Numbered from the stretch's first letter, positions 34,891 through 43,802 are shown. The stretch is DNA of 64,000 bases from an uncultured Ruminococcus sp. (GCA_900318825.1 ONMB01000010.1:1-64000), one strand, 5' to 3'. Notes: generated by a model not told the origin, from the letters alone. Program-made: numbers and translations.

Positions 34891-35598
34891 TCAGGCATAT
34901 CTTTTTTCTGTATGCTCTATCATATCGTAAAGGCACTCCATAGCGTCGCTGAGGCAGCCGAGCTTATCAATCAGCCCGAGCCTTACAGCTTCTTCGCCCT
35001 CGATAACGCTGCCGACGTCCGTAACGAGCTCCTCGGTGTTGGTCAGGAGCCTGCGGAAGTCCTCCTCCGAGATATTGCTGTTGCGGAGCACGAAGCTGAC
35101 TATCCTGTCCTGCATCTTATCAAAATAGGAAAGCGTCTGCGGGACGCCGAGCACGGTGCCGTTCATGCGGACGGGGTGTATCGTCATTGAAGCGGTCGGG
35201 ACGATGAACGAGGTCTTTGCGCTCACGGCAAGTGGGACTCCGATAGAGTGACCGCCCCCCACGACCAGCGAGACCGTAGGTGTTTTCATGCCCGAGATGA
35301 GCTCTGCTATCGCAAGACCGGCTTCGACGTCTCCGCCGACCGTATTGAGAATGATGAGCAGTCCCTCGACGCTCCTGTCCTGTTCGACAGCCACAAGAGC
35401 CGGGATTATATGCTCGTATTTGGTAGTCTTGTTCTGTTCTGCGAGGACGTAGTGTCCCTCTATCTGACCGACAACTGAGAGGCAGTGTATCAGGTGCTTG
35501 GAGTTATGCGAGACAGTTTCGCCGAGTTTTTCGGTAAGCTCAGCCTCGTGAACACGTTCCTCAGCAGACGTATCAGACTTTTCTTTTTCATTATCCAT
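34891..35598 (-). CDS. tepA: ClpP-fold serine protease TepA
   Basis: A 235-residue member of the ClpP/crotonase-fold peptidases related to B. subtilis TepA, implicated in degrading or processing signal peptides during protein export. The catalytic Ser is in GGGHSIGVPLA, the His in MTIHPVRMNGT, and a conserved NTVGGDVEAGLAIAE loop precedes them. It lacks a signal peptide and has an acidic N-terminus. It is the first gene of the long operon, with AAGGAG before the start and a strong promoter 70 bases upstream. Confidence 0.9.
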   Translation of the reverse strand: MDNEKEKSDTSAEERVHEAELTEKLGETVSHNSKHLIHCLSVVGQIEGHYVLAEQNKTTKYEHIIPALVAVEQDRSVEGLLIILNTVGGDVEAGLAIAELISGMKTPTVSLVVGGGHSIGVPLAVSAKTSFIVPTASMTIHPVRMNGTVLGVPQTLSYFDKMQDRIVSFVLRNSNISEEDFRRLLTNTEELVTDVGSVIEGEEAVRLGLIDKLGCLSDAMECLYDMIEHTEKRYA

Positions 35599-35665
35599 AT
35601 AAACAGCTCCTTACAAGAATATTCCCGTGATAGTATGTGAAATATTCAGGAGCATATACATTATT

Positions 35666-35694
35666 ATTATACGTCATACAGCGGCTAAAGTCAA
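35666..35694 (-). promoter_or_regulatory. Promoter of the tepA-ftsK-...-ispH operon
   Basis: Minus-strand TTGACT (35689-35694), 17-base spacer, TATAAT (35666-35671). Confidence 0.85.
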
Positions 35695-35723
35695 TAGCTG
35701 CCGTTGAAATAAATTAATCACAG

Positions 35724-35754
35724 GTTCAAATGAACTTGAATTGTGTTCAAATGA
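35724..35754. promoter_or_regulatory. Two identical 10-bp direct repeats upstream of nfeD
   Basis: GTTCAAATGA occurs at 35724-35733 and again at 35745-35754, exactly 21 bp apart, and the region between also contains TTCA/TGAA inverted copies. The pair lies 18 bases upstream of the nfeD -35 box, a typical site for a response-regulator dimer pair. Confidence 0.45.
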
Positions 35755-35772
35755 TGAAATTTAAAAAAACCC

Positions 35773-35801
35773 TTGAAATTTGTCTTTACTTGTGATATTA
35801 T
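35773..35801 (+). promoter_or_regulatory. Promoter of the nfeD-SPFH operon
   Basis: TTGAAA (35773-35778), 17-base spacer, TATTAT (35796-35801). Confidence 0.7.
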
Positions 35802-35849
35802 ATAAGCGTAGGGATTACTACAAAATTTTAAGAAAGGGGGTACGCGTCT

Positions 35850-36293
35850 ATGGAGATGGAATTATTCACATGGGCTGTGGTATTCGTCCTGTTCGTCATC
35901 GCTGAAGCAACCACCTTCCAGCTTGTATCGATATGGTTCGCCCTCGGTGCTCTGGTAACTATTTTGTGCGGTATCCTGTTCGATATAGGCTTTATCGCTC
36001 AGATAGCGGTCTTCACGCTCTCTTCAGGCTTGTTCCTCGCTCTTACATTTCCTTTTCTCAGCAAATGGCGTAAGTCCAAAAAGATCGTCTCTACAAATGC
36101 AGAGCTCGATGTCGGTGAACGCGCTGTTGTCATTGAGGAAATTAATGAAGACATCGGATCCGGACGTGTCACTTTAAAAGGGGTAGATTGGAGTGCAATT
36201 CCGGCTTCCAAGGGGACTGTTATCCCCAAGGACACCATTGTCACAGTCGAAAAAGTCCAGGGCTCTAAACTAATAGTTGCCGTTAAGACTTAA
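35850..36293 (+). CDS. nfeD: NfeD-family membrane protein
   Basis: A 147-residue short NfeD: two or three N-terminal membrane helices (about 5-70) followed by a soluble OB-fold domain (about 85-145) with the typical VGERAVVIEEI and GRVTLKGVDWSAIP segments. NfeD proteins partner SPFH/flotillin-type proteins, and one lies 41 bases downstream. The pair probably organises membrane microdomains or protects the membrane under stress; that role is from family knowledge. Confidence 0.92.
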   Translation: MEMELFTWAVVFVLFVIAEATTFQLVSIWFALGALVTILCGILFDIGFIAQIAVFTLSSGLFLALTFPFLSKWRKSKKIVSTNAELDVGERAVVIEEINEDIGSGRVTLKGVDWSAIPASKGTVIPKDTIVTVEKVQGSKLIVAVKT

Positions 36294-36334
36294 AGCATTC
36301 ATCACTATTATTTTCATTATCGGAGGTTATAATT

Positions 36335-37312
36335 ATGGACAGCATTCTTGCACTTATCGTCTTTGGTATTATTCTGTTCGTCATCTTCATCATCATCAGA
36401 AGCTTCAGAGTAGTTCCTCAGGCACACGTTTTCGTAATCGAGCGTCTCGGTTCATTCCACGCTGAATGGGAGACCGGTATCCACGTTCTCTTCCCGTTCA
36501 TCGACCGCATCGCAGGCAAGGTCTCACTCAAGGAAAAAGTCGTAGACTTCAAACCGCAGCCCGTTATCACAAAGGATAACGTTACTATGCAGATAGATAC
36601 CGTAGTATTCTTCCAGGTAACTGACGCTAAACAGTACATATACGGCGTTGAGAGACCTCTCGTTGCTATCGAGAACCTCTCCGCTACAACTCTCCGTAAC
36701 ATCATCGGTGAAATGGAGCTCGATACAACTCTCACTTCCCGTGACGTTATCAACACAAAGATCACTTCTATCCTCGACCAGGCTACCGACCGCTGGGGTA
36801 TCAAGGTAAACCGCGTCGAGCTCAAGAATATCCTCCCGCCGAGAGAGATCCAGGACGCTATGGAGAAGCAGATGAAGGCTGAACGTGAGCGCCGTGAGAA
36901 GATCCTTCAGGCTGAAGGTGACAAAAAGTCTCAGATCCTCGTTGCTGAAGGTGAAAAGGAGTCTCAGATCCTCCGCGCCCAGGCTAAGAAGGAAGCCCAG
37001 ATCCTCGAAGCTGAGGCTCAGAAGCAGGCTCTTATCCTCCGCGCTGACGCCGTTAAGGAGCAGAAGATCCTTGAGGCTGAAGGTGAGGCTCAGGCTATCG
37101 AAATGGTACAGCAGGCTCTCGCAGAAAGTATCGTAAAGCTGAATAACGCTAATCCTAACGAGAGAGTTATCCAGCTCAAGTCACTCGAGTCCTTCGCTAA
37201 GGCAGCAGACGGCAAGGCTACCAAGATCATTATCCCCAGTGAGATACAGGGACTTGCAGGTCTTGCAGCCGGTTTCAAGTCTATCGTTGACAAGGACGCT
37301 CCCGAAACATGA
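36335..37312 (+). CDS. SPFH/Band 7 (stomatin-like) membrane protein
   Basis: A 325-residue protein with one N-terminal membrane anchor (ILALIVFGIILFVIFIIIRSF), an SPFH domain (about 28-190; VPQAHVFVIERLGSFHAEWETGIH, then LRNIIGEMELDTTLTSRD) and a long Glu/Ala/Lys coiled coil (about 190-270, repeated EAEAQKQA-like heptads). It belongs to the QmcA/stomatin group, which forms large oligomers on the membrane and often restrains or scaffolds proteases. It is co-transcribed with nfeD, with GGAGG before the start. Confidence 0.93.
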   Translation: MDSILALIVFGIILFVIFIIIRSFRVVPQAHVFVIERLGSFHAEWETGIHVLFPFIDRIAGKVSLKEKVVDFKPQPVITKDNVTMQIDTVVFFQVTDAKQYIYGVERPLVAIENLSATTLRNIIGEMELDTTLTSRDVINTKITSILDQATDRWGIKVNRVELKNILPPREIQDAMEKQMKAERERREKILQAEGDKKSQILVAEGEKESQILRAQAKKEAQILEAEAQKQALILRADAVKEQKILEAEGEAQAIEMVQQALAESIVKLNNANPNERVIQLKSLESFAKAADGKATKIIIPSEIQGLAGLAAGFKSIVDKDAPET

Positions 37313-37340
37313 TCGGATAAATAAATACACACACTCTCAG

Positions 37341-37369
37341 AGCCGCAGCTTTATGCTGCGGCTTTTTTA
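37341..37369 (+). terminator. Terminator of the nfeD-SPFH operon
   Basis: AGCCGCAGC (37341-37349) and GCTGCGGCT (37355-37363) followed by a run of T residues. Confidence 0.87.
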
Positions 37370-37532
37370 TCCACTATTTCCACATATTTCCACACATTCA
37401 GACCGCATATCCAATGTTAAAAAGAAAACTATTATTAACGTCAAAAACGTTTCTGAAAAAAAGTCGTTTTTTGTCGCTTGATACGATTTTTTCAGAAACC
37501 GCCAAAAAATTGCAAAACCGTGATTTTTACTA
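37370..37532. other. AT-rich intergenic stretch without a recognisable gene
   Basis: Together with the flanking terminator and promoter this fills the 454-base gap between the SPFH gene and the acyltransferase cassette. It is clearly richer in A/T than the genes. I see no RNA gene or repeat in it. Confidence 0.5.
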
Positions 37533-37561
37533 TTGCAATTCATCGTTTCTTGTTGTATAAT
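37533..37561 (+). promoter_or_regulatory. Promoter of the MBOAT-DHHW-FkbH-ACP operon
   Basis: TTGCAA (37533-37538), 17-base spacer, TATAAT (37556-37561). It would give a leader of about 200 bases before the MBOAT gene. Confidence 0.65.
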
Positions 37562-37766
37562 GATATTTGCAATGTGATATAGTTTTTACTAATGGACTCC
37601 AAAAAGCCATTGTTACATTTGTTAAAACTATGTATTGGTGAAAAACAGACAAATCCACGCACTGCGATTTGTGCACAGTTAACAATAGCTATGTGTACAG
37701 CTTTTCAACAGCAAAAAGATAGAACTATAAGAACAAAAAGAAACGAACAAACAAGGCGGTCCCCGA

Positions 37767-39167
37767 ATGATTTTCTCAAGACTATTCTTCATATACCTCT
37801 TTCTGCCCGTATGTCTCCTGACGTACGCTGCTGCAAGAGGCATCAAACAAAAAAATACGGTGTTGATCATTTTCTCACTTATATTCTACGCATGGGGTGA
37901 GCCGGTCTATGTACTGCTGATGCTCTTCAGCGCCTTTGTCAACTATTCCGCAGGTCTGCTCATAGGCAGATACCGCGGACAGAAAGGCGATACGATAGCA
38001 ACAGCTTCCGCAGTCATATTCGACTTTCTCATGCTCGGAGTATTCAAGTACAGCGGTTTTATCGCTGAAAATGTCAACGCCCTTTTTTCATGCTCTCTGC
38101 CGGTCCCGGATATCAAGCTCCCTATCGGCATCAGCTTCTACACCTTCCAGACGGTCTCCTACGTCATAGACTGCCACTGGGAAAAGGTCGAGCCGCAGAA
38201 AAAATTCTCAAAGTATCTGCTCTACCTCAGCCTGTTCCCGCAGCTCGTTGCAGGACCTATCGTGCGTTACAGCACTATCGAGAAGGAGATCGACGACCGT
38301 ACTATCACAGTCGCTGACGTTTCATACGGTCTCAACAGGCTTGCGCTCGGACTCGCCAAGAAGGTCCTCATCGCAAACCAGCTGAGTCTCATCGTTGACA
38401 ATACTCTCGGAAACATCGCCACCTCCACCACTGTCGGTGCGTGGTACGGCGCTGCGGCTTACGGCTTGCAGATATACTTCGACTTCTCCGGCTATTCGGA
38501 TATAGCTATCGGTCTCGGAAGAATATTCGGCTTCCATTTCGACGAAAACTTCCGCCACCCGTTCATGTGCAAGGACATCACGGAGTTCTGGCAGCGATGG
38601 CACATCTCCCTCAGCACATTCTTCCGTGATTACCTCCTCTATGTCCCGATATTCGGCAAGAGAAGAAAATACGGCGGACTCTTCCTCGTATGGCTCTGCA
38701 CCGGTATCTGGCACGGTGCAAGCTGGAATTTCATCTTCTGGGGACTCTACTACGGCGTATTTGTCTTCATCGAAATGCAGATCGGCAAGAAGCGCATGAA
38801 GAAAATACCTGTCGTTATCAGACATATTTACAGCAAAATAGTTATAATAGTAGGCTTCGGCATATTCTACTTCGAGGATCTCGGTCAGCTCGGAAAATTC
38901 TTCCGCACTATCGTTGGTATCGACGCTTCCGGTCTCATAGGCATACAGGACAAGATATCGCTGACCAACAATATGTACCTGCTTATCCTTGCCGTTGTCT
39001 GCACATTCCCGGTAATTGACGGCATAAAAAAGCTCGCAGGCAGGAATTATGCGGCTAAGAGCGCAATTTCGTCAGCGGCAGTTGTCTGCTCGGCGATACT
39101 CCTCGTTCTGACAAGCATCATGCTCGTTGACGCAACTACAAATCCGTTCCTATATTTCAGATTCTGA
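37767..39167 (+). CDS. MBOAT-family O-acyltransferase (AlgI/DltB-like)
   Basis: A 466-residue polytopic membrane protein with about ten hydrophobic helices. Family hallmarks are LPIGISFYTFQTVSYVID, YFDFSGYSDIAIGLGRIFGF, TEFWQRWHISLSTFFRDYL and the catalytic His316 in GIWHGASWNF. MBOAT proteins move an acyl group from a cytoplasmic donor across the membrane to a surface polymer. The next genes are a DHHW-motif protein, an FkbH-like HAD protein and an acyl carrier protein, so the donor here is probably a thioester on that carrier. The acceptor is not known from sequence; secreted polysaccharide or teichoic acid are plausible. Confidence 0.93.
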   Translation: MIFSRLFFIYLFLPVCLLTYAAARGIKQKNTVLIIFSLIFYAWGEPVYVLLMLFSAFVNYSAGLLIGRYRGQKGDTIATASAVIFDFLMLGVFKYSGFIAENVNALFSCSLPVPDIKLPIGISFYTFQTVSYVIDCHWEKVEPQKKFSKYLLYLSLFPQLVAGPIVRYSTIEKEIDDRTITVADVSYGLNRLALGLAKKVLIANQLSLIVDNTLGNIATSTTVGAWYGAAAYGLQIYFDFSGYSDIAIGLGRIFGFHFDENFRHPFMCKDITEFWQRWHISLSTFFRDYLLYVPIFGKRRKYGGLFLVWLCTGIWHGASWNFIFWGLYYGVFVFIEMQIGKKRMKKIPVVIRHIYSKIVIIVGFGIFYFEDLGQLGKFFRTIVGIDASGLIGIQDKISLTNNMYLLILAVVCTFPVIDGIKKLAGRNYAAKSAISSAAVVCSAILLVLTSIMLVDATTNPFLYFRF

Positions 39168-39181
39168 TTTGAGGTCTTTAA

Positions 39182-40789
39182 ATGAGTAAAAAGAAAAAGA
39201 ATTCTCACAGCCGCCGGAAAGCTCTGGTCGGCGCAAAATACATCAAACAAAAGAGAAAAAAGGCAAACAAAGCTGCTGAGCCTGTCATCTCGATCAGCGC
39301 TCAGGACCGCGAGAATACCGAGATAGACGTTCCGCTCCAGCCCGGAAAAAAGGAAGTTCTCAAGCAGAAACGCGCTGCTATGAACACCGCTATCGCTCTC
39401 ACGAATGTCATTGTGTTCGGAGCTATCCTCGGCTGCGGCTTCGTGTACCTCTCTTTCTTCAAGCACGAGACCAAGTCCGATGAAGAAAACCGATATCTCG
39501 CAGAATTCCCGGACTTCTCCCTTGCAAGCTACATCAACGGCGACTACACTGAGGGCATCGCTGACTATTTCGACGACACCGTTCACGGGCGCTCCACTAT
39601 CAAGAAGTTCATCGCCGACAAGATAATGCCGCTCAAGGGCAAGGCTTACGGCGAGGACGAGGTCGAGCTGCACGGAGCAGCCTTCGACCACAGCAGCTCG
39701 CCTGTCAGGGAGACGCTCCAGCCTACAACCGCAGCAGTGACCACTGCTGCTCCCACAGAGGCGACAACTGTTCCCGTATCCGGAACTGAGTCCGCGTCTC
39801 AGAGCGCAACTCAGACCGCAGTTACTACCCAGCCGGTGACCAACACAACTGTTGAACCTACTCACGAAACAGAGGCTCCTGCCGAAAATCAGGACGATAT
39901 GAACGCTGCTGACGGCGAGGTCACAAACAATATCCTCATCGTAAACAACCGCGGCATAACCCTCTACGGAGGCGGCTGCGGAAACGAAACTCAGTACGCG
40001 GAATACCTCAACGAGTACAAGCAGGCGCTCCCAGATGTTAACGTTTACTCAATGGTGCTCCCGACTTCAAGCTCGTTCTATCTGCCGGACAAGTACAAAA
40101 ACCTTGCCGCGAGCGAAAAGGACGACTTCGACCGCATGGGTGAAGCCTTCAAGGACGTCAAGTACGTTGACGCATATTCGGCTCTCGAAAAGCATACCGA
40201 CGAGCCTATCTACTCGCGCACCGATCACCACTGGCAGCCCCTCGGAGCTTACTATGCGGCTCAGGCATTTGCGGAAGCAGCCGGAGTACCGTTCCCCGAG
40301 CTTTCGGCTTATGAGAAGATAGTCCTCCCGGGATATGTGGGCAGTCTCTATAACTTCACACAGAGCTCCAAACTCTCCAACAATCCCGAGGATTTCGTCA
40401 TCTACAAGCCCAAGAACCAGCTCAAGGTGACGCAGTATGACACTTCGTTCCACAATCCTCAGGAGATCGGCATAATCAACGATCCTAAGTATCTGGCTTC
40501 GTCCGGCTACTATATGGCATTCGGCGCTGACAACAGGATAGCTCACGTTCAGTCCGACTGCAAGAACGGCAGGACTCTCGTCATCTTCAAGGACAGCTAC
40601 GGAAACGCTCTCCTGCCTGTTCTCGCAAACTCCTTCGAGAATATCTACCTCTGCGATATACGCTATTTCGACCTGAACGCAGCTTCATTCATAAAGGAGG
40701 TCGGCGCTACCGATCTGCTCTTCTCGATGTGTTCTTACTCTGCTGTCGGCGTAAACCGCAAGAATATCTACAACAACCTTCACAAATAA
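39182..40789 (+). CDS. DHHW-motif membrane protein, extracellular partner of the MBOAT acyltransferase
   Basis: A 535-residue protein with a very basic cytoplasmic N-terminus (about 1-60), a single membrane helix (about 66-88), a Thr/Ala-rich low-complexity linker (about 180-235) and an extracellular SGNH/AlgX-like domain. The signature RTDHHWQPLGA contains D348-H349-H350-W351. A GDSY-like element is replaced by KDSYGNALLP, a family trait. Proteins of this type accompany MBOAT enzymes (as AlgJ/AlgX do AlgI, and DltD does DltB) and pass the acyl group to the final polymer. The gene is 14 bases from MBOAT. Confidence 0.88.
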   Translation: MSKKKKNSHSRRKALVGAKYIKQKRKKANKAAEPVISISAQDRENTEIDVPLQPGKKEVLKQKRAAMNTAIALTNVIVFGAILGCGFVYLSFFKHETKSDEENRYLAEFPDFSLASYINGDYTEGIADYFDDTVHGRSTIKKFIADKIMPLKGKAYGEDEVELHGAAFDHSSSPVRETLQPTTAAVTTAAPTEATTVPVSGTESASQSATQTAVTTQPVTNTTVEPTHETEAPAENQDDMNAADGEVTNNILIVNNRGITLYGGGCGNETQYAEYLNEYKQALPDVNVYSMVLPTSSSFYLPDKYKNLAASEKDDFDRMGEAFKDVKYVDAYSALEKHTDEPIYSRTDHHWQPLGAYYAAQAFAEAAGVPFPELSAYEKIVLPGYVGSLYNFTQSSKLSNNPEDFVIYKPKNQLKVTQYDTSFHNPQEIGIINDPKYLASSGYYMAFGADNRIAHVQSDCKNGRTLVIFKDSYGNALLPVLANSFENIYLCDIRYFDLNAASFIKEVGATDLLFSMCSYSAVGVNRKNIYNNLHK

Positions 40790-40801
40790 GGAGCAAAGGA
40801 A

Positions 40802-42589
40802 ATGAAAGAACTCGTTTTTCCTTTCGACAGCAAGTCCATTCTGCGCAATAAACGCGAAATAAAACGGCAGCTCCTCTCCGACGGCAGCAGCCGTATCAAG
40901 AAGAATATAGCAGTCCTCGGCGGCTCAACCGCCGACCACGTCATCTCGATGCTGAGGCTCTTTCTCCTCAACAGCGGCATCGAACCGCATTTCTACAAGT
41001 CGGAATACAACAAGTTCTACGAGGACGCCGTTTTCGGCTCTCCCGAGCTCGACGCCTTCTCACCGGACATCATCTATATCCATACGACCTCGCGCAACCT
41101 CACCCTTATCCCAAATTCTCCGGCAATGACAGAGGAAGAGGTCAGCAGCAGGCTCAACGAGCAGTACGGCGTTTTCACGCAGGTCTGGGAAAGCCTCCGC
41201 AAGCGCTTTTCCTGCCCGATAATACAGAACAATTTCGAGCTTCCGCTCTTCCGCCGCACAGGCAGCTACGACGGCTGGGCTGTGAGCGGTCAGGCAGCTT
41301 TCATAAACCGTATGAACGTTATGCTCTCGGACTACGCCCGCCGCCACTCAAACTTCTTCATCAATGACATAAACTACCTTTCATCGGCGATAGGTCTCGA
41401 AAATTGGCACGATACCGACGCATGGTATCTCTATAAATATGCGATGAGCACCGCAGTCATTCCCGACCTCGCTTACAGCGTTGCAAATATCGTCAAGTCA
41501 ATTTACGGCAAGAACAAAAAGGTCATCGACCTCGACCTCGACAACACGCTCTGGGGCGGAGTTGTCGGCGACGACGGAGTCGAGGGCATCGAGATAGGTC
41601 CGGAGACTCCCGTGGGACAGTCCCACAGCGAATTTCAGGAATTCATCAAGGGCTATAAAGATTACGGTATACTGCTCGCGGTCTGCTCGAAGAACGATGA
41701 GGAGAATGCTCTTCTTGGTCTCAGGCGCGATGACTGTGCCCTTCACCCGGACGATTTCGTCTCGATAAAAGCCAACTGGGAAAGCAAGGACAAGAATATC
41801 CTCGAGTCAGCCGAAGAGCTCGGACTCCTCCCTGAGAGCTTCGTTTTCATCGACGACAATCCCGCGGAATGCGCTATGGTCAGCGGACAGCTGCCGCAGA
41901 CAGCCACTATCGAACTGAGCTCGGTCGGCGACGCTATGTACGCCCTCAGCCGCGGCGGATTTTTTGAAGTGACCTCCCTTTCCGGCGACGACCTCAAGCG
42001 TACCGAGATGTACGCAGCTAACGCTAAACGCGCCGCTCAGGCAAAGAGCTTTTCAAGCTATAAGGACTACCTCCTCAGCCTTGAGATGTTCGCGGAGATA
42101 AGCGATTTTGAACCGGTATACCGCCAGCGCATAACCCAGCTCACCAATAAGAGCAACCAGTTCAACCTGACAACAAGACGTTTCACCGAAAACGAGATCG
42201 AAGCGATAAGTGAGAGCAAGGGCTATATCCGCCTTTGCGGCAGACTCGCTGACAAATTCGGCGATAACGGCATAGTTTCGGTAGTCATAGGAAGGTGCGA
42301 GGGCGATACCGCACACATCGACCTGTGGCTGATGAGCTGCCGCGTCCTCAAAAGGGACATGGAGCTTGCAATGCTCGACGAGCTTGTGAGACAATGCCGC
42401 GAAAACGGTATCAGCCGCATCGTGGGCTACTACTACAAGACGCCAAAGAATTCAATGGTTGCCGGACTCTATGAGAGCTTCGGCTTCACCAAGACCTCGG
42501 AGAGCGAAAACGGCGATACCGTCTGGACTCTCAGTACCGAGGGATATACAGCTAAAAATGAAGTAATTAAGATAAAGAAGGAGCTTTAA
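40802..42589 (+). CDS. FkbH-like HAD-IIIC protein (glyceryl-ACP synthase type)
   Basis: A 595-residue cytoplasmic protein. Residues about 36-235 form an SGNH-like N-terminal domain (NIAVLGGSTADHVISML). Next comes a HAD-IIIC domain with the catalytic motif DLDNTLWGG (D245, D247) and the late motif FVFIDDNPAECAMV, and a GNAT-like C-terminal domain follows (about 450-585; KSNQFNLTTRRF). In polyketide pathways FkbH enzymes dephosphorylate 1,3-bisphosphoglycerate and load the glyceryl group onto a carrier protein. Here the carrier follows two bases later. FkbG, FkbK and FkbI, needed for methoxymalonyl-ACP, are absent. The transferred group is therefore likely glyceryl or a related hydroxyacyl, inferred only. 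Confidence 0.9.
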   Translation: MKELVFPFDSKSILRNKREIKRQLLSDGSSRIKKNIAVLGGSTADHVISMLRLFLLNSGIEPHFYKSEYNKFYEDAVFGSPELDAFSPDIIYIHTTSRNLTLIPNSPAMTEEEVSSRLNEQYGVFTQVWESLRKRFSCPIIQNNFELPLFRRTGSYDGWAVSGQAAFINRMNVMLSDYARRHSNFFINDINYLSSAIGLENWHDTDAWYLYKYAMSTAVIPDLAYSVANIVKSIYGKNKKVIDLDLDNTLWGGVVGDDGVEGIEIGPETPVGQSHSEFQEFIKGYKDYGILLAVCSKNDEENALLGLRRDDCALHPDDFVSIKANWESKDKNILESAEELGLLPESFVFIDDNPAECAMVSGQLPQTATIELSSVGDAMYALSRGGFFEVTSLSGDDLKRTEMYAANAKRAAQAKSFSSYKDYLLSLEMFAEISDFEPVYRQRITQLTNKSNQFNLTTRRFTENEIEAISESKGYIRLCGRLADKFGDNGIVSVVIGRCEGDTAHIDLWLMSCRVLKRDMELAMLDELVRQCRENGISRIVGYYYKTPKNSMVAGLYESFGFTKTSESENGDTVWTLSTEGYTAKNEVIKIKKEL

Positions 42590-42591
42590 TA

Positions 42592-42831
42592 ATGAACAGA
42601 AATGAGATAACAGAAAGACTCAACAATGTATTCAGGGACGTTTTTGACGACGATTCCATTTCAGTAAACGAAAACACCACCTCCGCTGACATCGAGGACT
42701 GGGACAGCATCGAGCACATCAACCTCATCGCGGCTGTCGAGAATGAATTCGGCATACGCTTCAAAATGCGTGAGGTATCAGGTATGAAAAATGTGGGAGA
42801 GATGATCGACATAATCTCCGAACGCGCATAA
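42592..42831 (+). CDS. Acyl carrier protein of the MBOAT cassette
   Basis: A 79-residue acidic carrier with four predicted helices. The phosphopantetheine attachment serine is S39 in EDWDSIEHINL. The usual DSL motif reads DSI, typical of carriers paired with FkbH-like proteins or of DltC-like proteins rather than fatty-acid ACP. It begins two bases after the FkbH stop and is followed after one base by the metallophosphoesterase. It would hold the activated acyl group for the MBOAT protein. Confidence 0.93.
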   Translation: MNRNEITERLNNVFRDVFDDDSISVNENTTSADIEDWDSIEHINLIAAVENEFGIRFKMREVSGMKNVGEMIDIISERA

Positions 42832-42832
42832 T

Positions 42833-43657
42833 ATGGAAAAGAAACGGCGGCGTTTCATAACAGTCAGCCTTATCCTTATGGTAACTGTTGTGCTGGAAAT
42901 AGCGGGCTACGACCTCGAAACAGTAAAGTACAACGCGGTTGTCGGCAAGCTGGACAAGCCTGTCAGGATAGTTTTCATCACCGACCTTCACAACTGCATC
43001 TATGGCGGCAAAGACCAGTCCGGACTCATGGACGAAATTCACAAAGCCGAGCCTGATATAGTCATCTTCGGCGGTGATATGATAAGCAGGTCCGGCGGAA
43101 CTGAAAACGCCCTGACGATCGTCAGACAGGCTGTGAAGGAATACCCCTGCTACTACTCCCCCGGCAACCACGAAATGGAACGCAGCGACCGGAACAAGTT
43201 TTTCGACAATATGAAAGAACTCGGCGTAAACGTTCTCATGGGCAGCTGGGCAGACATAAACATAAGAGGCAACGATATCCGTATCTTCGGCATTATCGAA
43301 GCCAACTACGGCGATCAGCTCAAAAAATGCAAAGAGGCACTCGATAAAAAGAACTTCAACATACTGCTCGCCCACCAGCCTGAGGAGATAGACAGCTACC
43401 TCACAAAAGGCGGAGAAAAGTGCTTTAACCTGATACTTTCAGGTCACGCTCACGGCGGTCAGTGGCAGATACCAAGACTGCTCGATCAGGGTATTTACGC
43501 ACCGGATCAGGGCTTGTTCCCGGACTACACCAACGGTATCTACGACTACGGCGGAACTGTTCACATCATAAGCCGCGGACTCGCAAAGCCGCTGAATATG
43601 CTGGCAATACCACGCATTTTTAACCGTCCGGAGCTCTGCATTATTGACGCCTGCTGA
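42833..43657 (+). CDS. Membrane-anchored metallophosphoesterase (YkuE-like)
   Basis: A 274-residue protein with one N-terminal hydrophobic anchor (FITVSLILMVTVVLEIAG) and a calcineurin-like phosphoesterase domain. Metal-binding motifs are FITDLHN, FGGDMISR, SPGNHEME, and LSGHAHGGQW. Related proteins include YkuE and UDP-2,3-diacylglucosamine-type hydrolases. It starts one base after the carrier-protein stop, so it belongs to the same operon. It could process a lipid- or polymer-linked phosphate outside the cell. The substrate is unknown. Confidence 0.88.
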   Translation: MEKKRRRFITVSLILMVTVVLEIAGYDLETVKYNAVVGKLDKPVRIVFITDLHNCIYGGKDQSGLMDEIHKAEPDIVIFGGDMISRSGGTENALTIVRQAVKEYPCYYSPGNHEMERSDRNKFFDNMKELGVNVLMGSWADINIRGNDIRIFGIIEANYGDQLKKCKEALDKKNFNILLAHQPEEIDSYLTKGGEKCFNLILSGHAHGGQWQIPRLLDQGIYAPDQGLFPDYTNGIYDYGGTVHIISRGLAKPLNMLAIPRIFNRPELCIIDAC

Positions 43658-43802
43658 CCAAAAATGCAATTATATACTGCAAATACAGTTTTTTCCTGTT
43701 AAAACTACTTGTAAAACACTGAAAAAGATGCTATAAGCGCAGAGTCCGCGCAGCCTTGTTCGCGGCATAGATAAATAAAGCGGATTTATTTCTCCGCGCC
43801 TG

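Noticed and set aside
37592..37900. A 102-codon frame upstream of the MBOAT gene
   Set aside because: Composition is not protein-like, it has no ribosome-binding site and it runs into the MBOAT gene in another frame.
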